This document shows, piece by piece, positions 1-8,387 of a stretch of 64,000 nucleotides of DNA. This DNA is from Aequorivita sublithincola DSM 14238 (GTDB lineage: Bacteria; Bacteroidota; Bacteroidia; Flavobacteriales; Flavobacteriaceae). Both the position numbers and the translations under genes were made by a program. The notes beneath the pieces were generated by a model. That model did no database searches. It was given only the letters and a program-made list of their open reading frames with translations, and was not told the DNA's origin. The DNA lies in contig NC_018013.1 of assembly GCF_000265385.1 (NCBI RefSeq), positions 2,011,001 through 2,075,000 of the forward strand. Direction: 5' to 3'. The stretch's first letter is position 1. The number at the start of each line of letters is the position of its first letter.

Positions 1-2
1 CA

Positions 3-1067
3 CTATCCGCAGCCTTCACTATTTGGCTTTTAGTTACCAATTACAGCTATTCACAGGAACGCTATGATTGGACAAAAGCAGAAATTGAACAACTCAATTC
101 ATCAAAACAAAAATTAATTCAGGAGGAAAAAGATGCTTTAAAAGTAGAAGTTGAAAGCATAAACACTCGCCTCCAAAACAAAACAATCACGGAAACCGAA
201 GCCGAAACACTAAAAAAAGCAGCAGCAGAAAAACACGCCAAAAACATCGAGAATAGAATTGCTATTGTGGATAATCAATTGGCTTTAATAAATAGGAATG
301 GAATAGATTCTACCAAAATTAGGGGAACAAGCATTAGTCTCGGTATAGGCAATGAAGATGCCGATAATAATCGAATCTTTGGAATCCAGGTGAACCGTGG
401 TTCCGAAAAGGAAGATATAAAGTATGACCGCAGAACTACCACGGGTTTTGTCTTTGCCTTCGGTCTAAATAATGCAATTACAGAGGGAGAATCTTTGCAG
501 GACTCAGATTTCAAAGTTGCAGGCAGTCGCTTCGCAGAATTAGGTTGGACGTGGAAAACTAGAGTTTTTAAAAACACAAATTGGTTACGAGTTAAGTATG
601 GTGTTTCTTTTCAGTTTAATGGATTGAAGCCCACTGACAATCGTTTTTATACAGATACAGGCGAACAAACCGAGCTTCAAACCTATCCACTAAAATTAGA
701 CAAATCAAAATTTAGAATGGACAATCTTGTTGTGCCAATTCAATTTGAAATCGGACCTTCACGAAAAACAGAGAAAGATGAGTCTATAAGATATTCCAAC
801 GACGATCATTTCAAATTAGGTCTAGGTGGATATGCAGGTATTAATCTCAGTACCCGTCAAAAACTGCGATTTAAAGAAAATGGCGAAACTCAAAATCAAA
901 AAATAAAAGCAGACTACAATACCAACAATTTTATTTATGGACTAAGTGGTTATGTGGGTTGGGGAGCGACCTCACTCTATGTAAAATATGACCTAAATAC
1001 CATTTTTAAAAACAACCCAGTGGATCAACAAAACATTTCATTGGGTCTAAGACTTGATTTGGAATAG
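3..1067 (+). CDS. Putative outer-membrane beta-barrel protein with coiled-coil N-terminus (5' end missing)
   Basis: The frame is open from the first complete codon, so the true start lies upstream of the window; a GTG at 267 is an internal codon. The visible part begins with a hydrophobic stretch ending in SYSQ that looks like the end of a Sec signal peptide. About 70 Lys/Glu/Gln-rich residues with coiled-coil character follow. The rest has alternating polar and aromatic residues, Gly-rich turns and a terminal strand ending LGLRLDLE, as in flavobacterial outer-membrane barrels. No catalytic motif is visible. The barrel call rests on composition; the specific function is unknown. Confidence 0.6.
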   Translation, partial: LSAAFTIWLLVTNYSYSQERYDWTKAEIEQLNSSKQKLIQEEKDALKVEVESINTRLQNKTITETEAETLKKAAAEKHAKNIENRIAIVDNQLALINRNGIDSTKIRGTSISLGIGNEDADNNRIFGIQVNRGSEKEDIKYDRRTTTGFVFAFGLNNAITEGESLQDSDFKVAGSRFAELGWTWKTRVFKNTNWLRVKYGVSFQFNGLKPTDNRFYTDTGEQTELQTYPLKLDKSKFRMDNLVVPIQFEIGPSRKTEKDESIRYSNDDHFKLGLGGYAGINLSTRQKLRFKENGETQNQKIKADYNTNNFIYGLSGYVGWGATSLYVKYDLNTIFKNNPVDQQNISLGLRLDLE

Positions 1068-1099
1068 CCAAAACGAATTCATGATTCGATTGTTTATTT

Positions 1100-1139
1100 A
1101 ACCTGCACGGATTATTAAAATTAGTGCAGGTTTCTTTTT
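1100..1139 (+). terminator. Rho-independent terminator after the barrel gene
   Basis: AACCTGCAC pairs with GTGCAGGTT across an AT-rich loop, followed by a T-rich run. It lies 33 bases after the stop codon and ahead of dnaG. Confidence 0.75.
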
Positions 1140-1199
1140 ATATATTGCTATTTTTACCGCCAAGCTACGCCCAATTAATTTTAACATTTTTCAATTAAC

Positions 1200-3158
1200 T
1201 TGATTTCCAGAATAACCATAGACAAAATTTTTGAAACCGCCAGAGTAGAGGAGGTTATCGGCGATTTTGTACAACTAAAAAAATCTGGAACCAACTACAA
1301 AGGCCTCAGCCCTTTTACTGACGAGCGTTCGCCAAGCTTTATGGTTAGTCCTGTGAAACAAATTTGGAAGGATTTCAGTAGTGGAAAAGGCGGGACCGTG
1401 GTTTCATTTTTAATGGAACACGAACATTTTACCTATCCCGAAGCCATTAAATTTCTAGCGAAAAAGTACGGAATTGAAATTGAAGAAACTGAACAGACTT
1501 CCGAAGATAAAGAACAAGCCAACGAACGTGAAAGCTTGTATTTGGTCAGCGAATTCGCAAAGGAATATTTTCATACCACATTATTAAAAACGGAAGAAGG
1601 CAAAGCCATCGGGCTATCCTACTTCAAAGAAAGGGGTTTTACAGATGAAACCATCAAAAAATTTGACCTTGGTTATTCGCCCGATTCTTGGGATGCTTTT
1701 ACAAGTCACGCTATAAAAAAAGGCTATAAACTTGAATTCCTTGAGAAAACGGGTCTTTCAATTGTAAAAGAAGAAAAACAATTCGACCGTTTTAAGGGAA
1801 GAGTTATGTTCCCAATAGTAAGTATGAGCGGTCGCACGCTTGGTTTTGGAGGAAGAATTTTGACTTCAGATAAAAAAGCTGCGAAATATCTCAACTCTCC
1901 TGAAAGCGATATTTACCATAAAAGCAAAGTGCTTTACGGAATCTTTCACGCCAAACAAAGCATCGCCAAGGAAGATAATTGCTACTTGGTTGAAGGTTAT
2001 ACAGACGTTATTCAGTTTCATCAAACAGGAATACACAACGTCGTTTCTTCATCGGGAACGGCTTTAACTTCAGAACAGATTCGTCTTGTAAATAGGCTGA
2101 CAAAAAACATAACCGTTCTTTTTGACGGTGATACAGCTGGTTTGCGAGCATCACTTCGCGGTATCGACCTGATTTTGGAACAGGGAATGAACGTAAAAAT
2201 CTGCACTTTTCCCGAAGGAGAAGATCCAGACAGTTTTTCCCGTAAAAATTCGTTGGAAGAACTCACGCTTTATTTAGAAGAAAACGCCAAGGATTTCATC
2301 ACTTTTAAAGCTTCGTTACTCGCTAAGGATGCAAAAAATGACCCGATAAAAAAGAGCGAGACCATTCACGATATGGTTAACAGCATCGCGAAGATTCCTG
2401 ATGTTATAAAGCGCGAAGTATATATAAAGGAGTGTTCTCGAATTATGGATATTTCGGAACAAGTGCTTTTCAATACCCTTGCACAGGTTCTTCGGAAGGA
2501 GCAAAAAGACGCTTCAAAAAGAGCTGAAGTTCCGCAGGAAGCTTTTGAAGTTATTTCTTCAGAAAAAAAGATTGAAAAGGTTGATGTTCAGTTTCAGTTA
2601 GAACAAAAAATAATTCAGTTGTTGCTGCTTTATGGCGATGTTGAAGAAGATTTTGAGGAATTAATTATGGAAACGGACGAAAAAGGAGAAATCATTTTAA
2701 AGCCAGAAATACATAAATCGCGTGTTTTTGAAAAAATTTATCTCGATTTGCAGGAAGATGAAATTGAATTTATGAATCCCGAATTCAAAGATTTATATTT
2801 TGAAGTAGTTAACCGTTTCAACCAAAATCCAGAAGCAAAAGCAGAGACTTTCGTTACTGAATTGAATCCTGAAATGGCTTCTGCCGTTACCAATTTTTTG
2901 ATGGAGGAAGAACGATATTCACTCAGTGATTGGGAGCGTAAGGAAATTTATGTGAAGAAAAAAGAACTAACCATTGCTCAAATGGTTAGCGAAACCATAC
3001 TAAATCTGCGCCGTCACCTGGTTTCCCAAAAAATATCTGAACTTTCCGAAGTTATGAAGCAAGAAGATAATCCTGAAAAAGAGTCTGGATTACAGGAAAT
3101 TGTGGATTACATTAGTCTTAAAAAGGTGCTTTCCAATAAATTGAATAGGGTGCTTTAA
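1200..3158 (+). CDS. dnaG: DNA primase DnaG, zinc-ligand-free form
   Basis: Synthesises RNA primers for replication at the DnaB fork. It has 652 residues: an N-terminal CHC2-like domain (about 1-100), the primase core with a Toprim fold (VEGYTDV near 264, then LFDGDTAG) and a C-terminal helicase-interaction region. The start is TTG, because the first in-frame ATG is residue 48 and would delete part of the conserved N-terminal domain. The four zinc ligands are replaced: the CPFH motif reads SPFT (37-40) and the CFGC motif reads DFSS (58-61). The fold context KQIWKDFSSGKGG is otherwise intact. The gene stands alone and converges on the regulator downstream with one base between them. Confidence 0.97.
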   Translation: MISRITIDKIFETARVEEVIGDFVQLKKSGTNYKGLSPFTDERSPSFMVSPVKQIWKDFSSGKGGTVVSFLMEHEHFTYPEAIKFLAKKYGIEIEETEQTSEDKEQANERESLYLVSEFAKEYFHTTLLKTEEGKAIGLSYFKERGFTDETIKKFDLGYSPDSWDAFTSHAIKKGYKLEFLEKTGLSIVKEEKQFDRFKGRVMFPIVSMSGRTLGFGGRILTSDKKAAKYLNSPESDIYHKSKVLYGIFHAKQSIAKEDNCYLVEGYTDVIQFHQTGIHNVVSSSGTALTSEQIRLVNRLTKNITVLFDGDTAGLRASLRGIDLILEQGMNVKICTFPEGEDPDSFSRKNSLEELTLYLEENAKDFITFKASLLAKDAKNDPIKKSETIHDMVNSIAKIPDVIKREVYIKECSRIMDISEQVLFNTLAQVLRKEQKDASKRAEVPQEAFEVISSEKKIEKVDVQFQLEQKIIQLLLLYGDVEEDFEELIMETDEKGEIILKPEIHKSRVFEKIYLDLQEDEIEFMNPEFKDLYFEVVNRFNQNPEAKAETFVTELNPEMASAVTNFLMEEERYSLSDWERKEIYVKKKELTIAQMVSETILNLRRHLVSQKISELSEVMKQEDNPEKESGLQEIVDYISLKKVLSNKLNRVL

Positions 3159-3159
3159 A

Positions 3160-3792
3160 TTAATTAAACTGAAAAATCCGAGCTTGGTGAATCATTTCTG
3201 CCAAATTTGTAACATTCAATTTTTTCAACAGCCGTGTTTTATAAGTACTCACAGTTTTTTCGTTTATTTCTAAAAGTGTGGCTATGTCTTTGTTGCGCTT
3301 TCCGGTGGAAAGTAGGTTGAGTACTTCAATCTCCCTAGTTGATAGTTTTTTATATCGCTCTTGAATGCTGTTTTTGTTAACAGATTTATTTTTAAGTGTA
3401 GCCTCAATTTCTTTTGTTAAAAACACTTTTCCTAAAGCAATACATTTTATAGCTTCAAGAAAAACAGTTTCTGAAGCGGTTTTTGGAATATACCCAGACG
3501 CACCAGATTTTATGGAGCGAAGTGCGTAAATTTGTTCTGAGTGTGATGAAAAAATAACAATTTTTGTAAATGGAAATTCTTCACGCATATTACGAAGAGC
3601 CTGAAAGCCATTAATTTCAGGAATCTTAAGCTCCAAAATCAAAATGTCTGGGCGTTCTTTTCTTAAACATTTTGACAATTCTGAACCATGTGATACTCTT
3701 CCAACTATGGAATATTCATTTACACTATTCAGCAAAACTTCAGCTCCTTTTCTGATAATGGGATGATAATCTGCTATTACAATTTTTGTCAT
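3160..3792 (-). CDS. LuxR/NarL-type response regulator with an atypical receiver
   Basis: Probable DNA-binding transcription regulator. From the ATG at 3792 it has 210 residues: a receiver domain (1-120) and a LuxR-type helix-turn-helix (about 145-205, LSTREIEVLNLLSTGKRNKD then TVSTYKTRLLKKL). A longer frame to 3819 adds MKRIYNFKK, which does not belong to the fold. The phosphoacceptor Asp is Glu54 (ILILELKIPEING) and the second acidic-pocket Asp is Tyr9 (IADYHP), while Ser82 and Lys104 are kept. No histidine kinase is adjacent. It may act without phosphorylation; the target genes are unknown. Confidence 0.9.
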   Translation of the reverse strand: MTKIVIADYHPIIRKGAEVLLNSVNEYSIVGRVSHGSELSKCLRKERPDILILELKIPEINGFQALRNMREEFPFTKIVIFSSHSEQIYALRSIKSGASGYIPKTASETVFLEAIKCIALGKVFLTKEIEATLKNKSVNKNSIQERYKKLSTREIEVLNLLSTGKRNKDIATLLEINEKTVSTYKTRLLKKLNVTNLAEMIHQARIFQFN

Positions 3793-3821
3793 CTTTTTGA
3801 AATTATATATTCTTTTCAATT

Positions 3822-3851
3822 AAAAAATCACAGATTTTCGAAGGCTGTGCT
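3822..3851 (-). terminator. Possible terminator downstream of nadE
   Basis: Read on the minus strand, CACAG and CTGTG form a short stem followed by a T-run. It lies between nadE and the response regulator gene and would separate their transcripts. The stem is only five pairs. Confidence 0.4.
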
Positions 3852-3957
3852 TTTTAAACCAAGTAATATTAATACTACATTTTGAAAATATAAAATCTTA
3901 AAGAAAAGAATAATGAACCTTTCGTTGAATGGTTAAATTATTCGGCAACTAACAGGT

Positions 3958-4746
3958 TTACAGGATTTCATTAGGAATCTCACAAACTGGAATAGGGTTC
4001 ATTTTGTGTTGATTGGCCTTATTTAACCGATTGAAAAGATTGAAAACCACTTGTTGTCTTCCGGAAAAGTCGGCGCTACTTTTATCATCCTCGACCATTT
4101 TCATAGCCCATTCCAGTTCGTCATAGCTTGCGCCAAGTTGGTCCTCGTCAGAACGATCATCCCCGAACAAGCCGTCCGTTGGTGCAGCCTTCATAATTGA
4201 AGCTGGAATGTTCAGTGCTTCGCCAATTTTGTAAACTTCACTTTTCATTAAATCTGCAATGGGGCTTAAATCTACACCGCCGTCACCATATTTTGTGTAA
4301 AAACCCACGCCAAAATCCTCAATTTTGTTACCCGTTCCCGCTACCAAATAACGATGTAGGCCTGCAAAATAGTAAATCGTCGTCATCCGCAATCTGGCGC
4401 GTGTGTTGGCCAGGGAAAGATCAAGGTTGGTGTCATTACTGGTTTGCGGTACTTCGGTTTTAAATTGTTCAAAGACCGAAGTTAGATTTACTTCTGTATT
4501 GCTTACGTTTGCAAATTTTTCCTTTAAAAACTGAATGTGCTCGCGTCCACGAGTCACTTGGTTAGGCGCTTGATGAATGGGCATTTCTACACAAAGTGTC
4601 CGCATTCCTGTTTTTGCACAAAGTGCAGAAGTTACTGCGGAATCGATTCCGCCGCTAATTCCTACCACAAAACCGTCCATTTTTGCGTTTACTGCGTAAT
4701 TTTTCAACCAATTTACTATGTGATCTATAACTTTTTCGGTTTGCAT
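3958..4746 (-). CDS. nadE: NAD+ synthetase, ammonia-dependent
   Basis: Last step of NAD biosynthesis: adenylates nicotinic acid adenine dinucleotide and amidates it to NAD+. It has 262 residues, the size of the single-domain form. The ATP-pyrophosphatase loop SGGIDS is at 31-36, and AGTGNKIEDFGVGF and the GLFGDDRSDE region are present. There is no glutaminase domain, so free ammonia is the expected nitrogen donor. It is transcribed away from gldB; the nadE-gldB-gldC neighbourhood is familiar in Flavobacteriia. Confidence 0.97.
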   Translation of the reverse strand: MQTEKVIDHIVNWLKNYAVNAKMDGFVVGISGGIDSAVTSALCAKTGMRTLCVEMPIHQAPNQVTRGREHIQFLKEKFANVSNTEVNLTSVFEQFKTEVPQTSNDTNLDLSLANTRARLRMTTIYYFAGLHRYLVAGTGNKIEDFGVGFYTKYGDGGVDLSPIADLMKSEVYKIGEALNIPASIMKAAPTDGLFGDDRSDEDQLGASYDELEWAMKMVEDDKSSADFSGRQQVVFNLFNRLNKANQHKMNPIPVCEIPNEIL

Positions 4747-4883
4747 GATTCTTCTATTTTTTTGTGACTTATTAGTTTAAATCCCAGCCTTAAAGAGAGC
4801 CTTTTGTTCTCACCTTTAGGAGATGGTGGTAAAAACTTTTAACTTTTAAACTCCTAAACTTTTAAACTCTTTCTACAATCAAG

Positions 4884-4891
4884 TACCTTTG
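4884..4891 (+). promoter_or_regulatory. Candidate promoter -7 box for gldB
   Basis: TACCTTTG fits the Bacteroidetes -7 consensus TAnnTTTG. No clear -33 TTTG is seen. A start site near 4898 would give a leader of about 65 bases to the preferred gldB start. Confidence 0.45.
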
Positions 4892-4963
4892 CCGCGCAAA
4901 AGTTGTTAAAGATAAAATTAATAAAAAGGAATGGCGTTAACCAACTATAACATTTTTTCTACT

Positions 4964-5920
4964 ATGAAGTATTGGGTATTGGTTATTTTGAGTGTTTTTC
5001 TTTTTTCTTGCAACAACGAAAGCAAAGTTGAGAAGGAGATTGAAAAAATTCCTATGGATGTTGAAATTATTCGTTTCGATAAAGAATTTGCACACGCTAC
5101 GCTATCAGATCTTCCGAAGTTGAAAGCAGAATTTCCAGCATTCTTTCCAAAGCAGTACAACGACAGTATCTGGGTTGAAAAGTTGACGGATACGCTTCAA
5201 GATCAGCTTGAAGAAGAAGTGTTAAAACTATATTCAAAAGATGAAGTGTTGAATGAAGTGATCGTGCCGCTTTTTCAACATATAAAATATTATTTTCCAA
5301 ATTTTGAGACTCCGCTTGTAATCGCGACAACTTCAGACGTAGATTATCGCAACAAAGTGATCTTGGCAGATAATATGCTAATTATTGGTTTGGACAACTA
5401 TTTAGGAGCTGATCATCATTTTTATGAAGGGATAGATAAATATGTTTCCAAGGAAATGAAGGCGTCTCAAATAAGCCCAGACATTGCGGAAACCTATGCG
5501 CGACAATACATAAAGCCACCGACGAAAGCTTCGTTTTTGGGTCAAATTGTTTACTTCGGAAAGGAGCTTTATTTGAAAGATTTATGGCTTCCAAACATTT
5601 CTGATGCAGAAAAAATAGGTTATACGGAAGAAGAATATCAATGGGCCGAAGAAAATGAAGAATATATGTGGCGGTATTTTGTGGAGAAGGAATTGCTTTA
5701 TAGTACAGACCCAAAACTTGGTGCCCGATTTATAAGTCCTGCGCCATTTTCAAAATTCTATCTTGAAATAGACAACGACTCTCCAGGAATGTTGGGGCGT
5801 TATTTAGGTTGGAAAATTGTGCGCGCCTATATGGAAAACAATGACACAGACGTTCAGCAATTGATGGTTGCTGATGCAGAAGAAATATTTAAAAATTCAA
5901 AATACAAACCAAAGAAATAA
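4964..5920 (+). CDS. gldB: Gliding motility lipoprotein GldB
   Basis: Lipoprotein needed for flavobacterial gliding; its exact biochemical role is not established. From the ATG at 4964 it has 318 residues with a lipoprotein signal (MKYWVLVILSVFLFSC), the lipidated Cys being residue 16. A start at 4931 would add 11 residues in front of the signal and is less likely. The mature part is acidic with no enzymatic motif and ends in a Lys-rich tail. Its stop overlaps the gldC start (TAATG), so the two are translationally coupled. Confidence 0.92.
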   Translation: MKYWVLVILSVFLFSCNNESKVEKEIEKIPMDVEIIRFDKEFAHATLSDLPKLKAEFPAFFPKQYNDSIWVEKLTDTLQDQLEEEVLKLYSKDEVLNEVIVPLFQHIKYYFPNFETPLVIATTSDVDYRNKVILADNMLIIGLDNYLGADHHFYEGIDKYVSKEMKASQISPDIAETYARQYIKPPTKASFLGQIVYFGKELYLKDLWLPNISDAEKIGYTEEEYQWAEENEEYMWRYFVEKELLYSTDPKLGARFISPAPFSKFYLEIDNDSPGMLGRYLGWKIVRAYMENNDTDVQQLMVADAEEIFKNSKYKPKK

Positions 5921-6261
5921 TGGCAGTAAAACATACTTCACAAATAAACCTAACAGTTGCAATCGACGAAAATAAAATTCCAGAAAAAATTCACTGGACA
6001 GCTGAAGATGGAGGCGTTACAAACGAAGAATCCAAAGCAGTAATGCTTTCAGTTTGGGACAGCAAGAAAAAAGAATCACTAAGAATAGATCTTTGGACAA
6101 AAGATATGCCGGTTGACGAGATGAAAATTTTCTTTCACCAAACCTTAAGCGCAATGGCAGACACGTTTCAGCGTGCTACAAATGATGACAAAATGAGCGA
6201 CACCATGAGGGATTTTTGTGAGTATTTTGCTGAAAAGTTAGAGTTGAAGCGGGATAAATAA
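5920..6261 (+). CDS. gldC: Gliding motility protein GldC
   Basis: Small cytoplasmic protein of 113 residues, matching the length of known GldC. In Flavobacterium johnsoniae it improves gliding but is not essential (family knowledge). It has no signal peptide or membrane segment, a conserved core IHWTAEDGG, and an amphipathic C-terminal half. It overlaps gldB by one base, and its stop is two bases from the convergent engB end with no room for a separate terminator. Confidence 0.93.
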   Translation: MAVKHTSQINLTVAIDENKIPEKIHWTAEDGGVTNEESKAVMLSVWDSKKKESLRIDLWTKDMPVDEMKIFFHQTLSAMADTFQRATNDDKMSDTMRDFCEYFAEKLELKRDK

Positions 6262-6263
6262 AA

Positions 6264-6875
6264 CTAGAATTCGGAAGCTTGAATTGAACTATTAAGTTTA
6301 TTAATATATTTTAAAACTTCATCCCGTCCTGTAGATTCGCTAGCGGAAGTAACAAAGTATTGGGGCATTTCTTCCCAAGTCTCTAGCATTTTTTTGGTGT
6401 AGACTTCAATGTTTCTTTCCAAAGCTTTGGGTTTCTCCTTATCCGCTTTTGTGAAAATTATATTGAAGGGAATTCCACTTTCGCCCATCCATTCCATAAA
6501 CTCTAAGTCGATTGGTTGAGGTTCGTGGCGGCAATCTACCAAAACAAAGGCGAGTACCATTTGCTCTCTTTTTTCAAAATAATTGGTGATAAATTTCTGA
6601 AAAACCTTTTTGCTGCTTTTTGAAACGCGAGCATAACCATACCCAGGTAAATCTACTAAATACCAGCTTTTATTGATAATGAAGTGATTGATAAGTTGTG
6701 TTTTTCCAGGTCTTCCTGAAGTTTTTGCCAAGCTTTTACGCAGCATCAACATATTGATGAGGGAAGATTTCCCCACGTTGCTTCGGCCAATGAATGCGTA
6801 TTCCGGTAAACGGTCTTTTGGACATTTGGTAACATCACTGTTACTCATCAAAAATTCCGAGGATTTAATGTGCAT
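6264..6875 (-). CDS. engB: Ribosome biogenesis GTP-binding protein EngB/YsxC
   Basis: Small GTPase of the TrmE-Era-EngA-YihA class that acts in large-subunit assembly. It has 203 residues with G1 GRSNVGKS (30-37), G3 DLPGYG (75-80), G4 TKAD (142-145) and G5 SAS (177-179). The length and motif spacing are normal for the family. It converges on gldC with a two-base gap. Confidence 0.97.
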   Translation of the reverse strand: MHIKSSEFLMSNSDVTKCPKDRLPEYAFIGRSNVGKSSLINMLMLRKSLAKTSGRPGKTQLINHFIINKSWYLVDLPGYGYARVSKSSKKVFQKFITNYFEKREQMVLAFVLVDCRHEPQPIDLEFMEWMGESGIPFNIIFTKADKEKPKALERNIEVYTKKMLETWEEMPQYFVTSASESTGRDEVLKYINKLNSSIQASEF

Positions 6876-6953
6876 TTTTTTAGTTATAAGTTATATCGAA
6901 GAATACCTTTTGACAAGTCCACCAATGCTTTTTATTGTCGGGAAAACTTTAAA

Positions 6954-7718
6954 TTAAAATTTTCTCTTTTCCAACCAAGAATTAAGCAGTTTATTAAATT
7001 CATTTGGATGCTCCATCATTGCGGCGTGGCCACATTTGTCAATCCAAAAAAGTTCAGAATCTGGTAAGAGTTCATCAAACTCTACGGCAACTTCGGGAGG
7101 TGTAACATTGTCGTTTTTACCCCAGATTATACAGGTTGGCGTGTGCATTTTAGGAAGATCCTTCGCCATATTGTGCCTAATTGCGCTTTTGGCAATAGCA
7201 AGGGTTCGGATTAATTTGTTTCGGTCGTTTACGGTTTCATAAACATCATCCACAATTTCTTTTGTAGCAACAGCAGGATCGTAAAAAACGTTCTCAGCTT
7301 TTTGTTTAATGTATTCGTAATCACCACGTTTTGGATAGCTTTCGCCCATTGCACTTTCGTAAAGGCCTGAACTTCCTGTGATGATTAAAGCTTTCACTTT
7401 TTCAGGATACATTTTTGTGCAAAGTAAACCAATGTGTCCGCCCAATGAATTACCCAGTAAAATAACTTCGTCGTAACCCAAATGATCGATGAATTGCGAA
7501 ACGTATTTTGCAAAATTCTTCACGTTCGTGCGTAGTAAGGTCATTTTATAAATTGGCAATTCAGGAATTAGAATTTTGTAGCCTATCGGCGGAAAGAAAT
7601 TTGCAACTCCGTCAAAATTGCTCAATCCACCCATCAGTCCATGTAGGATTACGATTGGGGTGCCTTCACCTATTTCTAAATATGAAAACTTTCCTTCTTT
7701 CTTTAAGTTATGGGACAT
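6954..7718 (-). CDS. Alpha/beta hydrolase fold protein
   Basis: Soluble hydrolase of unknown substrate. From the ATG at 7718 it has 254 residues: oxyanion motif HGLMGG (26-31), nucleophile elbow GNSLGG with Ser91, and probable triad partners Asp203 (WGKND) and His231 (CGHAAMMEH). A longer frame reaches 7808, but -7-like boxes at 7745-7752 and 7755-7762 lie inside that extension, which favours the shorter protein. It is divergent from mraZ, so MraZ boxes lie in the shared intergenic region. A role in cell-wall metabolism is only a suggestion from position. Confidence 0.88.
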   Translation of the reverse strand: MSHNLKKEGKFSYLEIGEGTPIVILHGLMGGLSNFDGVANFFPPIGYKILIPELPIYKMTLLRTNVKNFAKYVSQFIDHLGYDEVILLGNSLGGHIGLLCTKMYPEKVKALIITGSSGLYESAMGESYPKRGDYEYIKQKAENVFYDPAVATKEIVDDVYETVNDRNKLIRTLAIAKSAIRHNMAKDLPKMHTPTCIIWGKNDNVTPPEVAVEFDELLPDSELFWIDKCGHAAMMEHPNEFNKLLNSWLEKRKF

Positions 7719-7744
7719 GCGTTGATTGGTGCAATTTAGAAAGA

Positions 7745-7762
7745 CAAAAGTAAACAAAATTA
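7745..7762 (-). promoter_or_regulatory. Candidate -7 boxes for the alpha/beta hydrolase
   Basis: On the minus strand TACTTTTG (7752-7745) and TAATTTTG (7762-7755) both fit TAnnTTTG. No good -33 element accompanies either. Transcription would start about 20 bases before the ATG at 7718. Confidence 0.4.
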
Positions 7763-7810
7763 TTTCATACAGTCTATTTAAAATCAGGCTTTGTTTTTTC
7801 AATTTCAATT

Positions 7811-7871
7811 GTGGGTTATCTACAAAGTGGTAGAACTTATCAACAAAGTGGTAGAATGTGGTAAAAAGTGG
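7811..7871 (+). promoter_or_regulatory. MraZ-box array upstream of mraZ
   Basis: Three boxes follow each other at an exact 10-bp period: AAAGTGGTAG (7845), AATGTGGTAA (7855) and AAAGTGGTAA (7865). A fourth AAAGTGGTAG starts at 7824, 21 bases earlier, and a GTGGG lies at 7811. Direct GTGG/GTGGG repeats with a 10-bp period are the known binding signature of MraZ, so this is probably its autoregulatory operator. The boxes cover the position where a -33 element would lie. Confidence 0.75.
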
Positions 7872-7882
7872 TAAAAGTTATA

Positions 7883-7890
7883 TATATTTG
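7883..7890 (+). promoter_or_regulatory. Promoter -7 box for the dcw cluster
   Basis: TATATTTG is a perfect match to TAnnTTTG, 32 bases before the mraZ ATG. The -33 position is occupied by MraZ boxes instead of a TTG element. Confidence 0.6.
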
Positions 7891-7922
7891 AATCAACAAA
7901 ATTCAAACTGGAAATTTCCACA

Positions 7923-8387
7923 ATGCTCAATCTAATAGGCACATACGAATGTAAAGCAGACGTAAAAGGACGCGTCATGGTGCCTGCGCCTTTAAAAAAG
8001 CAATTGGCTTCGGCGGCACCAGATGGATTTGTGATTAAGCGTGCGGTGTTTCAGCCATGTCTGGAAATGTACCCAATGAAGGAGTGGAATGACCTAATGC
8101 AGAAAATGGGCGAGCTGAATCGTTTCGACAGAAAGAACAATGATTTTATAAGAAGGTTTACGGCAGGTGTCAAAACCGTGGAGCTAGACGCTACAGGGCG
8201 TTTACTGATCCCGAAAGATCTGCTTTCTTTCGCAGGAATAAACAAGGAATTGGTAATTTCTTCAGCAATAAATATTGTTGAAATCTGGGATAAGGATAAA
8301 TACGAACAAGCGATTGACGATGCTGCAAATGATTTTGCAGATTTGGCTGAAGAAGTAATGGGAAACAAGGGTAATGATGGAAACTGA
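7923..8387 (+). CDS. mraZ: Transcriptional regulator MraZ
   Basis: DNA-binding regulator of the dcw operon; MraZ forms a ring of AbrB-like domains and binds direct repeats before its own gene. It has 154 residues with the two family repeats DVKGRVMVPAPLK (about 13-25) and DATGRLLIPKDLL (about 88-100). It is the first gene of the cluster, directly downstream of the box array. Its 3' end overlaps rsmH by 14 bases, which implies co-translation. Confidence 0.97.
   Translation: MLNLIGTYECKADVKGRVMVPAPLKKQLASAAPDGFVIKRAVFQPCLEMYPMKEWNDLMQKMGELNRFDRKNNDFIRRFTAGVKTVELDATGRLLIPKDLLSFAGINKELVISSAINIVEIWDKDKYEQAIDDAANDFADLAEEVMGNKGNDGN

Noticed and set aside
3160..3819. Two-component system next to dnaG
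   Set aside because: No histidine kinase lies within the window and the receiver lacks the phosphorylatable Asp.
6688..6957. Overlapping antisense open frames, here opposite engB, and many similar ones across the window
   Set aside because: They lie opposite clear conserved genes, have no family features or start context, and are explained by the codon use of the real gene.
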